64,000 nucleotides of DNA from NCBI RefSeq assembly GCF_001514125.1, contig NZ_KQ948551.1, forward strand, positions 583,565 through 647,564, written 5' to 3'. Position numbers and translations under genes: made by a program. Origin of the DNA: Streptomyces longwoodensis (lineage in GTDB: Bacteria; Actinomycetota; Actinomycetes; Streptomycetales; Streptomycetaceae). Shown piece by piece: positions 34,792-43,412 of this stretch. How positions within the stretch are numbered: position 1 is the first letter of the stretch; the number at the start of each line of letters is the position of its first letter. The notes beneath the pieces are model-generated. The model saw only the letters and a program-made list of their open reading frames with translations. It was not told the origin of the DNA and did not search any database.

Positions 34792-35165
34792 GGCTGAGCG
34801 GGCCCCGTGCTGTCCGTCCGGCTGAACGCGTGGCTGCGCTCCACCTTCGCCACGTGCAGGGTGTAGCTCTCGTACCAGTCGGTGCGGCCGCGTCGTTGGG
34901 CGGCGCGGTGTTCCGCGTCGGTGCGCCATGCGGTCAGGGCGTCGGCGTCGCGGAAGTAGCCGACGGTGACGGACAGGCCGCCCGGCGTCTGCGCGTGGTC
35001 CATCCCCAGGTAGCCGGGGATCTTCCGCACCAGCTCCTCCATCCGGGCGTTGGTCTCGCGGTAGCCGCTCTGGTCCTCGGTCTTCACCGAGGTGAACACG
35101 GCGAGGTAGTAGGGAGGTTCGAAGGCCTGCACGGGCGCGACAGGCGCCTGGGGGTGATCGCTCAT
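34788..35165 (-). CDS. Antibiotic biosynthesis monooxygenase (ABM)-domain protein
   Basis: A 125-residue ferredoxin-like-fold protein: YYLAVFTSVKTEDQSGYRETNARMEELVRKIPGYLGMDHA, then SVTVGYFRDADALTAWRTDAEHRAAQRRGRTDWYESYTLHVAKVER. The W..D.EH.....G...WY pattern is characteristic of ABM proteins such as YgiN/HmoA relatives. The substrate is unknown. It is the first gene of the pair with the nucleotidyltransferase; the start ATG lies at 35165. Confidence 0.82.
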   Translation of the reverse strand: MSDHPQAPVAPVQAFEPPYYLAVFTSVKTEDQSGYRETNARMEELVRKIPGYLGMDHAQTPGGLSVTVGYFRDADALTAWRTDAEHRAAQRRGRTDWYESYTLHVAKVERSHAFSRTDSTGPAQP

Positions 35166-35246
35166 GACGTCACCGTAGGGTCCCGTCCCGACCCCGATCC
35201 AGCGTCTTTCCCGAACGGGATCCCGGAGGGATCCAGGTCTTTGCCT

Positions 35247-35776
35247 TCACTCACCCGCGGCGAACTCCCCGAGCACCGTGAAGTCCGGTGCGCGCAGCCC
35301 GCGTCGCGGGTCCACGTGGTGCAGCAGCGCCCGCGCCGGGTGGTGGCGGGTGACGTACTCCGTGTCGGCGGGGGACTGTTCGTCGTCGACCCAGGCGAAG
35401 GGGCGGCCCTCCGCGTACGCCACGATCGCCTCCGTCTTCCAGTGGACGCCGTCGGGGCGCCCGGCGAACAGGTGGTCGCCGAAGTCGACGTACGGCAGCT
35501 CCGGCAGGCCGATCACGGGGGCGATCCAGCGGTTGGCCTCGGCCATCCACGTCGTCGCCCAGCACAGGTCGTAGGGCAGGGCCAGGAGGGCGGCCCCGTG
35601 GGACGGGTTCAGCCAGACCCGCAGCGGCCGGCCCGGGCCGACCGCCGCCCTGATCGTCGTGTACCCCACCGGACGCCGCTCCGGCTGTGCGGCGTACGGG
35701 TTGAGGGGGCCGTCGACGTCCAGGAAGAGGAGGGGCCGCGTGCCCCTGTGTCCCGGGGCCGCTCCGTCGGTGTCAT
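35247..35776 (-). pseudogene. HAD-like (phosphatase-fold) protein gene with a broken 5' end
   Basis: The frame ending at 35247 encodes GYTTIRAAVGPGRPLRVWLNPSHG...PFAWVDDEQSPADTEYVTRHHPARALLHHVDPRRGL. Translated upstream it also gives LLFLDVDGPLNPYAAQPERRP, the HAD motif I (D-x-D-G). But between a stop at 35799-35801 and the GTG at 35669 that frame has no ATG, GTG or TTG start. An ATG at 35776 opens another frame (MTPTERPRDTGARGP) that would join motif I after a one-base shift near 35735-35745. So the gene is either frameshifted, misread, or started from a rare codon. Starting at GTG 35669 would remove the catalytic Asp. Confidence 0.65.
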
Positions 35777-35803
35777 GGGGGCACCGTACGGGATGTCCTC
35801 AGG

Positions 35804-36724
35804 TCAGGCCGACGTCAAACGGTCGTATGCCGACCGTAGTTGGTCCGTCGTCTCCCGGGGGGCCCGGCGGAGCGGGGGGCGGGGTGGGCCTGCCGGGAGG
35901 TCCAGGGACGTGAGGAGGGACTTGGTGGTGACCGTGCCGGGGAGGGGGGAGTTCATCATCCGGTCGATGAGGTCCGTCAGCCCGAGCTGGGCGGCGGTCG
36001 CCTCGCGGGTGGCGCCCGCCGCGTACCTGTCCAGGATCGTGCGGACGTGCCCCGGGACGACGTTCGCGACCGTGCTGACGTACCCCGTCGCGCCGACCGC
36101 GCACAGCGCGAGGATCTGTTCGTCGCAGCCGGCGTAGTACGCCAGGTCGGTGCGGGACAGCACCTTCTGCGTGCCCAGGAGGTCGTACGAGCAGTCCTTC
36201 ACCGCCACGATCCCCGGGTGCTCGGCCAGCCGCAGCATCGTGTCCGTCGCGATGGCCGTGCCCGTGCGGCCCGGGATGTCGTAGAGCATCACCGGTACGT
36301 CCGAGGCGTCCGCCACCTCGCGGAAGTGGAACTCCAGCGCGTCCTGCGGAGGGCGGCTGTAGTACGGGGTGACCACCAGGACGCCGTCCGCGCCCGCCTT
36401 GGCCGCCGCCCGGGCCAGGCCCACCGTGTGCCGGGTGTCCGCCGTGCCCACGCCCGCCACCAGCGTCACCCGGTCGCCCACCGCCGCCCGCACCGCGCGG
36501 ACCAGCTCCTCCTTCTCCGCGTCGCTCGTCGTCGGTGACTCGCCCGTCGTCCCCGACAGCACCAGTCCGTCGCACCCCCGCGCCACCAGGTGGTCGCCCA
36601 GCCGCTGCGCCCCGTCGAGGTCCAGCGCCCCCGCCTCCGTGAACGGCGTGACCATGGCGCACAGGGCCCGGCCGAAGGGGGTCGGCGGGCCTTCCGAGTT
36701 CGTTGTCTGTCGGTCGGTCGTCAT
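35804..36724 (-). CDS. dapA: 4-hydroxy-tetrahydrodipicolinate synthase
   Basis: A 306-residue aldolase-type enzyme condensing pyruvate with aspartate semialdehyde. Schiff-base Lys176 lies in GIVAVKDCSYD, catalytic Tyr148 in VMLYDIPGRTG, and the substrate loop is GTTGESPT (residues 58-65). ATPYYSRP-type VVTPYYSRPP is also present. With dapD nearby it supports lysine and cell-wall diaminopimelate synthesis. The extra N-terminal residues and the Cys-containing KDCSYD are mild deviations. Streptomyces usually carries more than one dapA. Confidence 0.92.
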   Translation of the reverse strand: MTTDRQTTNSEGPPTPFGRALCAMVTPFTEAGALDLDGAQRLGDHLVARGCDGLVLSGTTGESPTTSDAEKEELVRAVRAAVGDRVTLVAGVGTADTRHTVGLARAAAKAGADGVLVVTPYYSRPPQDALEFHFREVADASDVPVMLYDIPGRTGTAIATDTMLRLAEHPGIVAVKDCSYDLLGTQKVLSRTDLAYYAGCDEQILALCAVGATGYVSTVANVVPGHVRTILDRYAAGATREATAAQLGLTDLIDRMMNSPLPGTVTTKSLLTSLDLPAGPPRPPLRRAPRETTDQLRSAYDRLTSA

Positions 36725-36747
36725 GGGCGTAGTTTCGGCGACAGGTG

Positions 36748-36760
36748 AGTGTAGGTCTAC
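36748..36760 (-). promoter_or_regulatory. Possible dapA promoter/operator
   Basis: TACACT on the minus strand (36753-36748) is a TAnnnT -10 candidate, 23 bases before the dapA ATG. The imperfect dyad GTAGGTCTAC (36751-36760) overlaps it. The surrounding AT-rich patch (CTTAAATATCC) stands out in this GC-rich DNA. Confidence 0.35.
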
Positions 36761-36904
36761 TTAAATATCCTGCCGAGTATCGCCAACTTCTCCTTATCGG
36801 TTCCGTCCCCGCGAAGGAGGCCCTATGTCCACAATGGGCTTCCATGGGTCACCATGGCCGGAGCGTCACCGACGGCAGATCCGCCCACTGTCACGGGAGG
36901 CACC

Positions 36905-37063
36905 ATGAAGCTCGGCAAGGCCCTGGCCACCGGCGTCGCGGAGGAGCGGCCGCAGGCCGTCCGCACCGACACCGACACCGACGTCCACTGCGCGACCCAC
37001 ACCGACCTGCCCGCCGAGGCCGGGGACCGCTCCGCGGCCGACGAGGTACCGGCCGTCCGATGA
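36905..37063 (+). CDS. Small hypothetical protein, 52 aa
   Basis: MKLGKALATGVAEERPQAVR... ends ...DEVPAVR; hydrophilic, with a DTDTDTDVH stretch and one Cys, and no membrane segment. The ATG at 36905 has a GGGAGG site at 36895-36900. The stop overlaps the next gene's ATG (ATGA), so it is translationally coupled to the Cys-rich protein. No family recognised. Confidence 0.6.
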   Translation: MKLGKALATGVAEERPQAVRTDTDTDVHCATHTDLPAEAGDRSAADEVPAVR

Positions 37064-37743
37064 GGTTCCGGCTCCCCGAGGAACGCCCTGCGGAGCCGCC
37101 GACCGGATACAAGATCGCCTACCCGGTGCTGTCCCACGACGGCACCCGGGCCGGCTTCACCGGTGTGTCGCTCGGCGGTGCGCTCCCGTACGGCGTCGTG
37201 GCCGACGCGGCCTGCGTCTATGGGCTGCGGCACCGCCCACCGCACCGCCGCTGCGACTGCGGCTTCCACTGCGTGCACGACCGCGCGGCCGCCGAGGCCC
37301 TGCTCTGCACCGCTGAGCACCGGGCGGCCGTCCTCCTCGAGGTCGCCGTCCTCGGCGCCTACATCCGCTTCGAGCGCGGCTTCCGCTCCGCCCGTCAGCG
37401 GGTCCGTACGGCGACCGTGGGGCCCTGCGCCTGCGGGGCGCCCGCCGTCGCGCTGGCCGACGCCGGCTGGGGCAGGCCCGGCCGGCGCGTGCTCGCCCCC
37501 TCCTGTGCCGCCTGCGTCCGCGCCCGTACGTCCGTCTCCCTCGCCTCCTTCGCCCGGCTGGCCGGCGACGGCCTGCGGGTCCTCGCCGCACCGGTCGTCC
37601 GGGCCGGCGCCGACGCCTTCGCCGGCTCCCTCGGCGTGCCCGAACTCACCGCCGAGGCTGCCCTGTTGCAGGCCCGGCTCGACTGGTTCCAGACCCAGCT
37701 CGCCCGGCTCGGAGAATCCGGTGCGGGGGGAGGAGAACAGTAG
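37060..37743 (+). CDS. Cys-rich hypothetical protein, possible metal-binding
   Basis: A 227-residue protein of unknown function. Two Cys groups stand out: CDCGFHC with following His (residues about 66-72), and CACGAPAVALADAGWG... leading to PSCAACVRAR (about 125-155). They could bind zinc or a cluster. The N-terminus (PTGYKIAYPVLSHDGTRAGFTGVSLGG) is beta-rich; the C-terminus (TAEAALLQARLDWFQTQLARLGE) is helical. The gene is coupled to the 52-aa gene by a 4-bp overlap. I know similar hypothetical proteins from Streptomyces but no role. Confidence 0.72.
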   Translation: MRFRLPEERPAEPPTGYKIAYPVLSHDGTRAGFTGVSLGGALPYGVVADAACVYGLRHRPPHRRCDCGFHCVHDRAAAEALLCTAEHRAAVLLEVAVLGAYIRFERGFRSARQRVRTATVGPCACGAPAVALADAGWGRPGRRVLAPSCAACVRARTSVSLASFARLAGDGLRVLAAPVVRAGADAFAGSLGVPELTAEAALLQARLDWFQTQLARLGESGAGGGEQ

Positions 37744-37815
37744 GGGAGTGGGGGAGCGCGAGGGGTTCGGGTACCCGGTCCGGGTCGGCTTCGAGGAGAG
37801 CGGGAAGGGTGCGCG

Positions 37816-38238
37816 ATGAGCGGCAGAGGGAGCAGGGCCAAGGGGCTCGGTGAGGTGCGGCAGCAGGTCCAGGGAGCCGGTACCCGACTCGGCAGGACGC
37901 TCGGGGAGTTGGCCGACAAGGCCGCCCACGCCGACGTGGGTGACCGTGCCCGCGTCCGCGCGGCCGACCTCCTGGACCGGGCCGGCGCGCTGACCGTCCA
38001 GCTGGAGGCTGGCGTGGGCCGGGCCCAGTACGTCGCCCACGAGCGGCTGACCCGCATCGGTCGGACCGGTCCGGCGCAGGTCACCCGGGCCGGCGCCGCC
38101 TTGGAGCGCACGGCGCCCCGCCCCACCCGCGCGGCCGTGCGGTTCGGCGTCCGCCACCCGGGCCCCGCCCTGTTCCTCACCTCCGCCGGCCTGGGCGCCG
38201 CGGTGGCGATCGGCGTCGCCCGCCGTCGGAGCCGCTGA
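37816..38238 (+). CDS. DUF3618-like protein with C-terminal membrane anchor
   Basis: A 140-residue protein. RQQVQGAGTRLGRTLGELADKAAHADVGDRARVRAADLLDRAG resembles DUF3618, an actinobacterial domain of unknown function with 'R...LG.TL.ELA.K' spacing. The C-terminus PGPALFLTSAGLGAAVAIGVARRRSR is a short membrane helix followed by a basic tail. The middle is helical and Ala/Arg-rich. It lies 72 bp after the Cys-rich gene, same strand. Confidence 0.68.
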   Translation: MSGRGSRAKGLGEVRQQVQGAGTRLGRTLGELADKAAHADVGDRARVRAADLLDRAGALTVQLEAGVGRAQYVAHERLTRIGRTGPAQVTRAGAALERTAPRPTRAAVRFGVRHPGPALFLTSAGLGAAVAIGVARRRSR

Positions 38239-38357
38239 TCCCTCGCCTCCTTGACCGGCGGGAGCGGTGGATCCCTGTCCACCCCGCCGCGCACAACCGC
38301 CTGCTCCCACCGCCCCACCGAGCCGCGCGCCCTGTCACCGACAACTCCACCCGACTG

Positions 38358-38373
38358 GACAAAATAATTTGTC
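38358..38373. promoter_or_regulatory. Putative ArsR-type operator
   Basis: GACAAA-ATAA-TTTGTC, a perfect 6-4-6 dyad, begins 33 bp upstream of the ArsR-like gene's ATG. The AT-rich centre contains a possible -10 (TAATTT). It is likely the autoregulatory site of the downstream regulator. Confidence 0.6.
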
Positions 38374-38390
38374 GGTGAGAGCGTGGACCC

Positions 38391-39008
38391 ATGCTGGATG
38401 TGACCGTCATCGAGGACGCCGCCGCCGCCGCCGTCTCCCTGGACTCCGTCCGGGCCCGGCTGCTGGCCGAGCTGGCCGCCGGGCCCGCGTCGGCCGCGAT
38501 GCTGGCCGGCAAGGTCGGGCTGCCGCGGCAGAAGGTGAACTACCACCTGAAGACCCTGGAGCGGCACGGCCTGGTGGAGCTGGCCGGTGAGCGCCGCAAG
38601 GGCAACGTCACCGAGCGGCTGATGCGGGCGACCGCCGCGTCGTACGTGATCTCGCCGCTCGCGCTCGCCGCGGTGCAGCCCGATCCGGACCGCTTCCGCG
38701 ACCAGCTGTCCGCCCGCTGGCTGCTCGCGCTCGGGGCCCGGCTGGTCCGGGACGTCGGATCGCTGATCACCGGCGCCGCGAAGGCCCGCAAGCGGCTGGC
38801 GACCTACGCCCTGGACGGCGAGGTCCGCTTCGCCTCGGCCGCCGACCGCGCCGCGTTCGTGCAGGAGCTGACGGCGGGCGTGAGCGCGCTGGTGCGCAAG
38901 TACGGCGCCCCGGACGCCGAGGAGGGGCGCGACCACCGGATCGTCGTCGCCCTCCACCCCACGGTCAAGGACCAGCCGGTCCCGCCGACCCCCCTCGTCG
39001 AGAAGTGA
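38391..39008 (+). CDS. ArsR-family winged-helix regulator
   Basis: A 205-residue regulator. The winged helix occupies residues about 15-75: SLDSVRARLLAELAAGPASAAMLAGKVGLPRQKVNYHLKTLERHGLVELAGERRKGNVTERLM. Then come a YVISPLALAAV segment and a long helical part (LARRL...AKARKRLATYALDGEVRFASAADRAAFVQELTAGV). No metal-binding Cys pair is present, so it is a non-metal ArsR type. It is followed after 13 bp by an SRPBCC gene, a common regulator-effector pair. Confidence 0.88.
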   Translation: MLDVTVIEDAAAAAVSLDSVRARLLAELAAGPASAAMLAGKVGLPRQKVNYHLKTLERHGLVELAGERRKGNVTERLMRATAASYVISPLALAAVQPDPDRFRDQLSARWLLALGARLVRDVGSLITGAAKARKRLATYALDGEVRFASAADRAAFVQELTAGVSALVRKYGAPDAEEGRDHRIVVALHPTVKDQPVPPTPLVEK

Positions 39009-39021
39009 GCAGGAGCCCGTC

Positions 39022-39759
39022 ATGTCCCAGGAGTTCGAGATCGTCCGCGAGTTCGAGGTCGACGTCCCGCCGGAGCAGGTGTGGGAGGCGATCACCCACG
39101 GCACCGGTGGCTACCTCTGGCCGATGGACCCGCCCGAGCCCCGGGAGGGCGGCCAGGGACCCTTCGGGTCGACCGTCACGGCCTGGGACCCGCCCCACCG
39201 CTACACCAACCGCAGCGAGGACGTCGGCTTCCCCACCCAGTCGCTCAACCAGCTCGACTACACCATCGAGCCCCGCGACGGGGGCCGCCGCTCCTGGGTG
39301 CGCTACGTGCACAGCGGCATCTTCACCGACGACTGGAACAACCAGTACGACGGCGCCAGCAAGCACACGAACTTCTACCTGCACACCCTGTGCGAGTACC
39401 TCACGCACTTCGCGCCCCGCCCGGTGACCTTCACCCAGCTCCAGGGCCCCGAGGGCTCGCGGACGCCGCGGGCGCTCGCCGCGGCCGCCCGCGCGCTCGG
39501 TCTCGCCGACGACGCGGCGGCCGGGGCGAAGGTCACCGTCCGCGGTCCCGGCGGGCAGGACCTGGACGCCGTGCTCGACTACCGCAACCCGTACTTCATC
39601 GGGCTGCGCACCGACCACGCCCTCGTCCGCTTCTTCGGACGCGGCAACTGGGGCGCCCCGCTCGGCATCAGCGTCCACGACTTCGCGCCGGACGCCGACG
39701 CCGGGGCCGAGGGGGCCGCCTGGCAGGGCTGGCTGGACGCGGTGTTCAGCCGGCCCTGA
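39022..39759 (+). CDS. SRPBCC (START/AHSA1-like) domain protein
   Basis: A 245-residue protein with the SRPBCC opening FEIVREFEVDVPPEQVWEAITHGTGGYLWPMD and later FGSTVTAWDPPHRYTNRSED, RRSWVRYVHSG and YLHTLCEYLTHFAPRPVTF. Members bind hydrophobic ligands or act on stress responses. A second, less conserved C-terminal half (about residues 145-245) follows. GCAGGAG lies 5 bp before the ATG. It is probably co-transcribed with the ArsR-type gene. Confidence 0.85.
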   Translation: MSQEFEIVREFEVDVPPEQVWEAITHGTGGYLWPMDPPEPREGGQGPFGSTVTAWDPPHRYTNRSEDVGFPTQSLNQLDYTIEPRDGGRRSWVRYVHSGIFTDDWNNQYDGASKHTNFYLHTLCEYLTHFAPRPVTFTQLQGPEGSRTPRALAAAARALGLADDAAAGAKVTVRGPGGQDLDAVLDYRNPYFIGLRTDHALVRFFGRGNWGAPLGISVHDFAPDADAGAEGAAWQGWLDAVFSRP

Positions 39760-39813
39760 GGCGCCCCCGTACGGCTGCCGGGGCTGCCGGGGCTGGTGCC
39801 GGTGCTGCGGGTG

Positions 39814-41640
39814 CTACGGGTGGAAGCGCAGCACCTGCGGGTCGTGGTCGCTGATCTGGTCGTGGAACTCCGAGTTGATGTGCACGCTGTCGTACTCGAA
39901 GTCGCAGCCGCGCCGGATCGACGGGCTCACCAGGATCTGGTCCAGGACCTGCTGGTTGCCCTGGTAGTCGTACGTGTACCGCTCGCTCCTGGGCAGCGAC
40001 TTGATCGCCGACCACAGCTCGCCGTCGCCCTCGAGGATCTGCGCGGTGCCGGAGAACTCGAAGTCGTTGATGTCGCCGAGCGCGATGACGTCCGCGTTCT
40101 TCTGGGTGTCCAGGACGTCCTTGACGAACGCGTTCACCAGCGTCGCCTGCTGGTGGCGCTGGGTCTCGGAGCTGCGCACCGGCGGCTGGTAGTGCGAGGT
40201 CAGCCCCTGGTCGCCGCCCTTGGAGTTGAAGTGGTTGGCGATCACGATGACCGTGCGGCCGCGGAAGACGAACTCGCCGACGAGCGGCTTGCGGCTGCTC
40301 TTCCAGGCCGTGTCCGCCGGGTCGATCCGCCCGGGGGAGACCGTGAGGGCGGCCTTGCCGCGCAGGCGCTGCACGCCGACGGCGGTGGTGGCGTCGCCGC
40401 CCGCGCGGTCGGTGAAGGAGACCCGCTCCGGGTTGAACAGGAACACCTGGCGGATGTTGCCGCCCGGCTCGCCGCCGTCGGTGTCGTCGGCCGGGTCGAT
40501 CGAGCGCCAGTCGTAGCGCGGGCCGCCCGCGGCGACGATCGCGTCGATCAGCTTGTTCACCGTGACGTCGGCGGCGACCGTGCCGTCGTCGGTGGCGCCG
40601 TTGTTGTCCTGGATCTCCTCCAGGGACACGATGTCGGGCGACTTCAGGTTGTTCACGATCGCGGAGGCGTGCGCCTCGAAGGTGGCGTCCGACGGGTCCA
40701 GGTTCTCGACGTTGTACGTCGCGACCGCCAGCTCGCCGTTCTTCTGCTTCTCGGTCGACTCCCGCTCCAGACCGGCGCTGCGGAGCGTGCCGAGCTGGTT
40801 CGCGACCAGGGTGTAGCCGCCGAACTGGTTGTAGTCCAGCGGGCCGGCGGTGGTGCCCTCCAGGACGTCGCCGACGTTCGCGACCGGGAAGTCGGCGGTC
40901 CGGCCGAGCGACTGTATCTGGAGCCGGCCGGTGTTCTGGGCGTCGTAGGAGCCGTAGACCGTGCCACCGCGGCGGCTCGCGTTCTCCCGCGGCTTCACCG
41001 TGACCCACAGCTCGGTGTACGGGTCGGTCGCGGTGACCACGCGGGTGTCGGCGACCTGGACGTTCATGCCCTCCAGGGACTCGTAGTGGTCCAGGGCGTA
41101 CGTCGACGGCTGCAACGGCAGGCCATTGACCGAGTTGTTCGCGGCGGGGTCGCCGGCCGGGGCGTACGCGGCCGGGACCGAGCGGGCGTCGATCACGGTG
41201 GCGGCCGGGACCGCGTTGCCGCTGGAGAGCACGGTGACGGTCGGCTTGGTGATCTCGGTGACCGACTGGTTGCCGGACGTGGTGCCGCCCGGGACGAACT
41301 CCGAGACCGTGCCGGAGACGGTGACCGAGTCGCCGAGCCCGACCTTCGGCGTGGAGCTGGTGAAGACGAAGACGCCCTCGCTGGTGGCCGGATCGTCGTC
41401 CGGGTTCGGATCCTGGATCCAGAAGCCCTTGGACGAGCCGTAGGTGCGCACCCCGGTGACGATGCCCGCCACGTCGGTGACCTTCTGGCCGGCGTACGGG
41501 GAGGTCCGGGTCGTGCCCTGGACGTCGTGGATCCGTACGGCGGCGGCGTGCGCGGGCGAGACCAGGACCAGGGTGGTCGCCGCGGAGCAGGCGGCGGCGA
41601 CGGTGAGCGCGGCGAGACGCGCGGACGACTTGCTCGGCAA
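39814..41640 (-). CDS. Secreted endonuclease/exonuclease/phosphatase-family nuclease (ExeM/NucH-like)
   Basis: About 608 residues. A Sec signal peptide (MPSKSSARLAALTVAAACSA...SPAHA, then AAVRIHDVQG) precedes an OB-like N-terminal domain (about 35-290: VRIHDVQGTTRTSPYAGQKV, GFWIQDPNPDDDP). The C-terminal EEP domain has the catalytic blocks LAVATYNVENLDPSD, IVSLEEIQDNNGA, VIVIANHFNSKGG, VIALGDINDFEFSG and HDQISDHDPQVL. It degrades extracellular DNA/RNA, often to obtain phosphate. The start is taken at TTG 41640, which has GGAGGG 6 bp upstream; an ATG 19 codons earlier lacks a site. Confidence 0.92.
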   Translation of the reverse strand: MPSKSSARLAALTVAAACSAATTLVLVSPAHAAAVRIHDVQGTTRTSPYAGQKVTDVAGIVTGVRTYGSSKGFWIQDPNPDDDPATSEGVFVFTSSTPKVGLGDSVTVSGTVSEFVPGGTTSGNQSVTEITKPTVTVLSSGNAVPAATVIDARSVPAAYAPAGDPAANNSVNGLPLQPSTYALDHYESLEGMNVQVADTRVVTATDPYTELWVTVKPRENASRRGGTVYGSYDAQNTGRLQIQSLGRTADFPVANVGDVLEGTTAGPLDYNQFGGYTLVANQLGTLRSAGLERESTEKQKNGELAVATYNVENLDPSDATFEAHASAIVNNLKSPDIVSLEEIQDNNGATDDGTVAADVTVNKLIDAIVAAGGPRYDWRSIDPADDTDGGEPGGNIRQVFLFNPERVSFTDRAGGDATTAVGVQRLRGKAALTVSPGRIDPADTAWKSSRKPLVGEFVFRGRTVIVIANHFNSKGGDQGLTSHYQPPVRSSETQRHQQATLVNAFVKDVLDTQKNADVIALGDINDFEFSGTAQILEGDGELWSAIKSLPRSERYTYDYQGNQQVLDQILVSPSIRRGCDFEYDSVHINSEFHDQISDHDPQVLRFHP

Positions 41641-41887
41641 GGGAATCCCTCCGGGGACGAACGAGAGCGCCGGGACGAGGGTGACAATTGATGGCATGTG
41701 CGTGACACGCGTAGAGCCGAGTGAACAGTTGTCCCCCCGTTTCTACGCGCGTCAATCTCCTGGTTGATCACGCCAGTTGTCAAGGTTTCGGCCATGTACG
41801 CCACCCGTCGGGGAGATGAACCGGGCGGCATGGGTGGAAACCCGTCTAGGCTTCAGTCCGAGTCGACGTGCCTAGGAGAAACCGCCG

Positions 41888-43333
41888 ATGTCAGACAGCT
41901 CCCCCCTGCCGCCGGTGCGGCTGACCTCCGTGGCCGAGCTGGCGCGTGACGCGCTGTCCGCGCCCCTGCTCGCCCGCGCCGCCCGGCTGGCCCGCTGGGC
42001 CGGCCCGGACACCCGGGTCGACGCCGGCGGCGGACTCGTGGAGGAGCAGTTGCCCGCCGCCGCCGAGGCCCTCGGGCTGACCGGGGACGACGCCGCCGCG
42101 TACGCCAGTGAGGCCTGGCGGGTCGCCGTCGACACCGGGCTGGTGGAGATCGCCGACGAGGAGGCCGGCACCGTCGCGGCCGGCGAGGAGCTGGCGCAGC
42201 TCACCGGCGGCTCCCCGCACGACGTCCTCGCGGTGTGGCAGACCGCCCTGGAGACCGTGCTCGCCGACGCGAGCGTGCCCGACCTGGACGACCTGGTCGA
42301 CGCCATGGACGAGGGCGGCGAGGTCGACCTCTCCCGGCTCGACTGGGACCCCGAGGCCGAGGCGGAGTTCCTCGACGGCGTGCTCGGCAACCTCTACCTG
42401 CTCACCGCCAACGAGGACGGTCCCGGCCAGGGCCCCGTGCCGCTGCCCGCGCTCGCCGCGTCGATGATCGTGCCCGGCGACATGGGCGAGCCCACCAACG
42501 ACGTCCTGGAGCAGGTGTCGGACGCGATGATGCGCCTCGACGACCAGTTCCGGCTGCTGGAGCCGATCGGACTGGTCGAGTACCAGCCCGTGGACGAGGC
42601 GTTGATGGTGGACGCCGACGACAGCGGTGACGGCGGGACCGGGACCGGTGACGTCGACGAGACCGACGTCTCCCGCTACGGCATGGTCCGCCTCACCCCC
42701 CTCGGGCTGTACGGGCTGCGCGCGCGGCTGATGGAGGCCGGGTTCCAGGCGCCCGCCGTGGGCGAACTCGCCGACAAGGGCGCGGACGCCCTGCTCGACG
42801 GCACGGCCACCTACGGGCCGACGGCCGCCCGCGCGGAGACCGAGCAGTGGCTCGCCCGCCGCGAACCGCTCGCCGCGGCGCGGGAGTTGCTGTCCGCGGC
42901 GCGGGGCAGCGACAGCGGGGCGCCGCTGCGGCGGCTGCGCTGCCAGCAGGCGCTGTCCCTGGTGGGGCTGCCCGCGCAGGCGGCCCTGCGCGAGGTCCTC
43001 GACGATCCCGAGCTGGGCGGGCTCGCCCGGGTCTGGCTGACCGAGCACGGGGCTGCGGACGTGCCCGCGCCCTCGCAGGACCTGGTCTTCTGGCTGACGA
43101 TCGACACGCTGGCCGCGCAGCTCGCGGCGGAGGGCAACTCCGAGGAGCTGCAGGCGCTGGTGGAGGGGCTGGCCGCGCAGCACGACGGGTTCTTCGCGGC
43201 GGCGTGGCGGGTGCGGCATCCCGCGACGGCGGACGTGCTGGAGGCGATGGGGCGGTTGCATCCCGACAAGAAGGTGGCGAAGGAGGCGCGGAAGGCGGCG
43301 TTCAAGGCGCGGTCGCTTTTCAACGGGGGTTAG
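41888..43333 (+). CDS. Conserved hypothetical protein, 481 aa
   Basis: A soluble, acidic, Ala/Leu-rich protein without signal peptide. It seems all-helical: N-terminal SVAELARDALSAPLLARAARLARWAGPD..., a middle winged-helix-like stretch (VSDAMMRLDDQFRLLEPIGLVEYQP, YGMVRLTPLGLYGLRARLMEAG), an acidic Gly/Thr-rich loop (DADDSGDGGTGTGDVDETD), and C-terminal HEAT-like repeats (LRRLRCQQALSLVGLPAQAALREVL... DVLEAMGRLHPDKKVAKEARKAAFKARS). AGGAGA precedes the ATG. The type is widespread in Streptomyces next to the nuclease gene; the function is unknown. Confidence 0.85.
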   Translation: MSDSSPLPPVRLTSVAELARDALSAPLLARAARLARWAGPDTRVDAGGGLVEEQLPAAAEALGLTGDDAAAYASEAWRVAVDTGLVEIADEEAGTVAAGEELAQLTGGSPHDVLAVWQTALETVLADASVPDLDDLVDAMDEGGEVDLSRLDWDPEAEAEFLDGVLGNLYLLTANEDGPGQGPVPLPALAASMIVPGDMGEPTNDVLEQVSDAMMRLDDQFRLLEPIGLVEYQPVDEALMVDADDSGDGGTGTGDVDETDVSRYGMVRLTPLGLYGLRARLMEAGFQAPAVGELADKGADALLDGTATYGPTAARAETEQWLARREPLAAARELLSAARGSDSGAPLRRLRCQQALSLVGLPAQAALREVLDDPELGGLARVWLTEHGAADVPAPSQDLVFWLTIDTLAAQLAAEGNSEELQALVEGLAAQHDGFFAAAWRVRHPATADVLEAMGRLHPDKKVAKEARKAAFKARSLFNGG

Positions 43334-43412
43334 TGAACGGGGGGTTGGTGCGGGTGGGTCGGGCGCGGTCGGGGGTGGGGTGTCGGGGTGTGGGTGGCGT
43401 GTGCGGGTCGGT

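Noticed and set aside
41707..41749. PHO box or operator upstream of the secreted nuclease
   Set aside because: Only one GTTCACTCGG half-site is present on the minus strand (near 41721-41731), without an 11-bp partner. The inverted repeat ACGCGTAGA/TCTACGCG has a 26-base loop, too wide to claim an operator.
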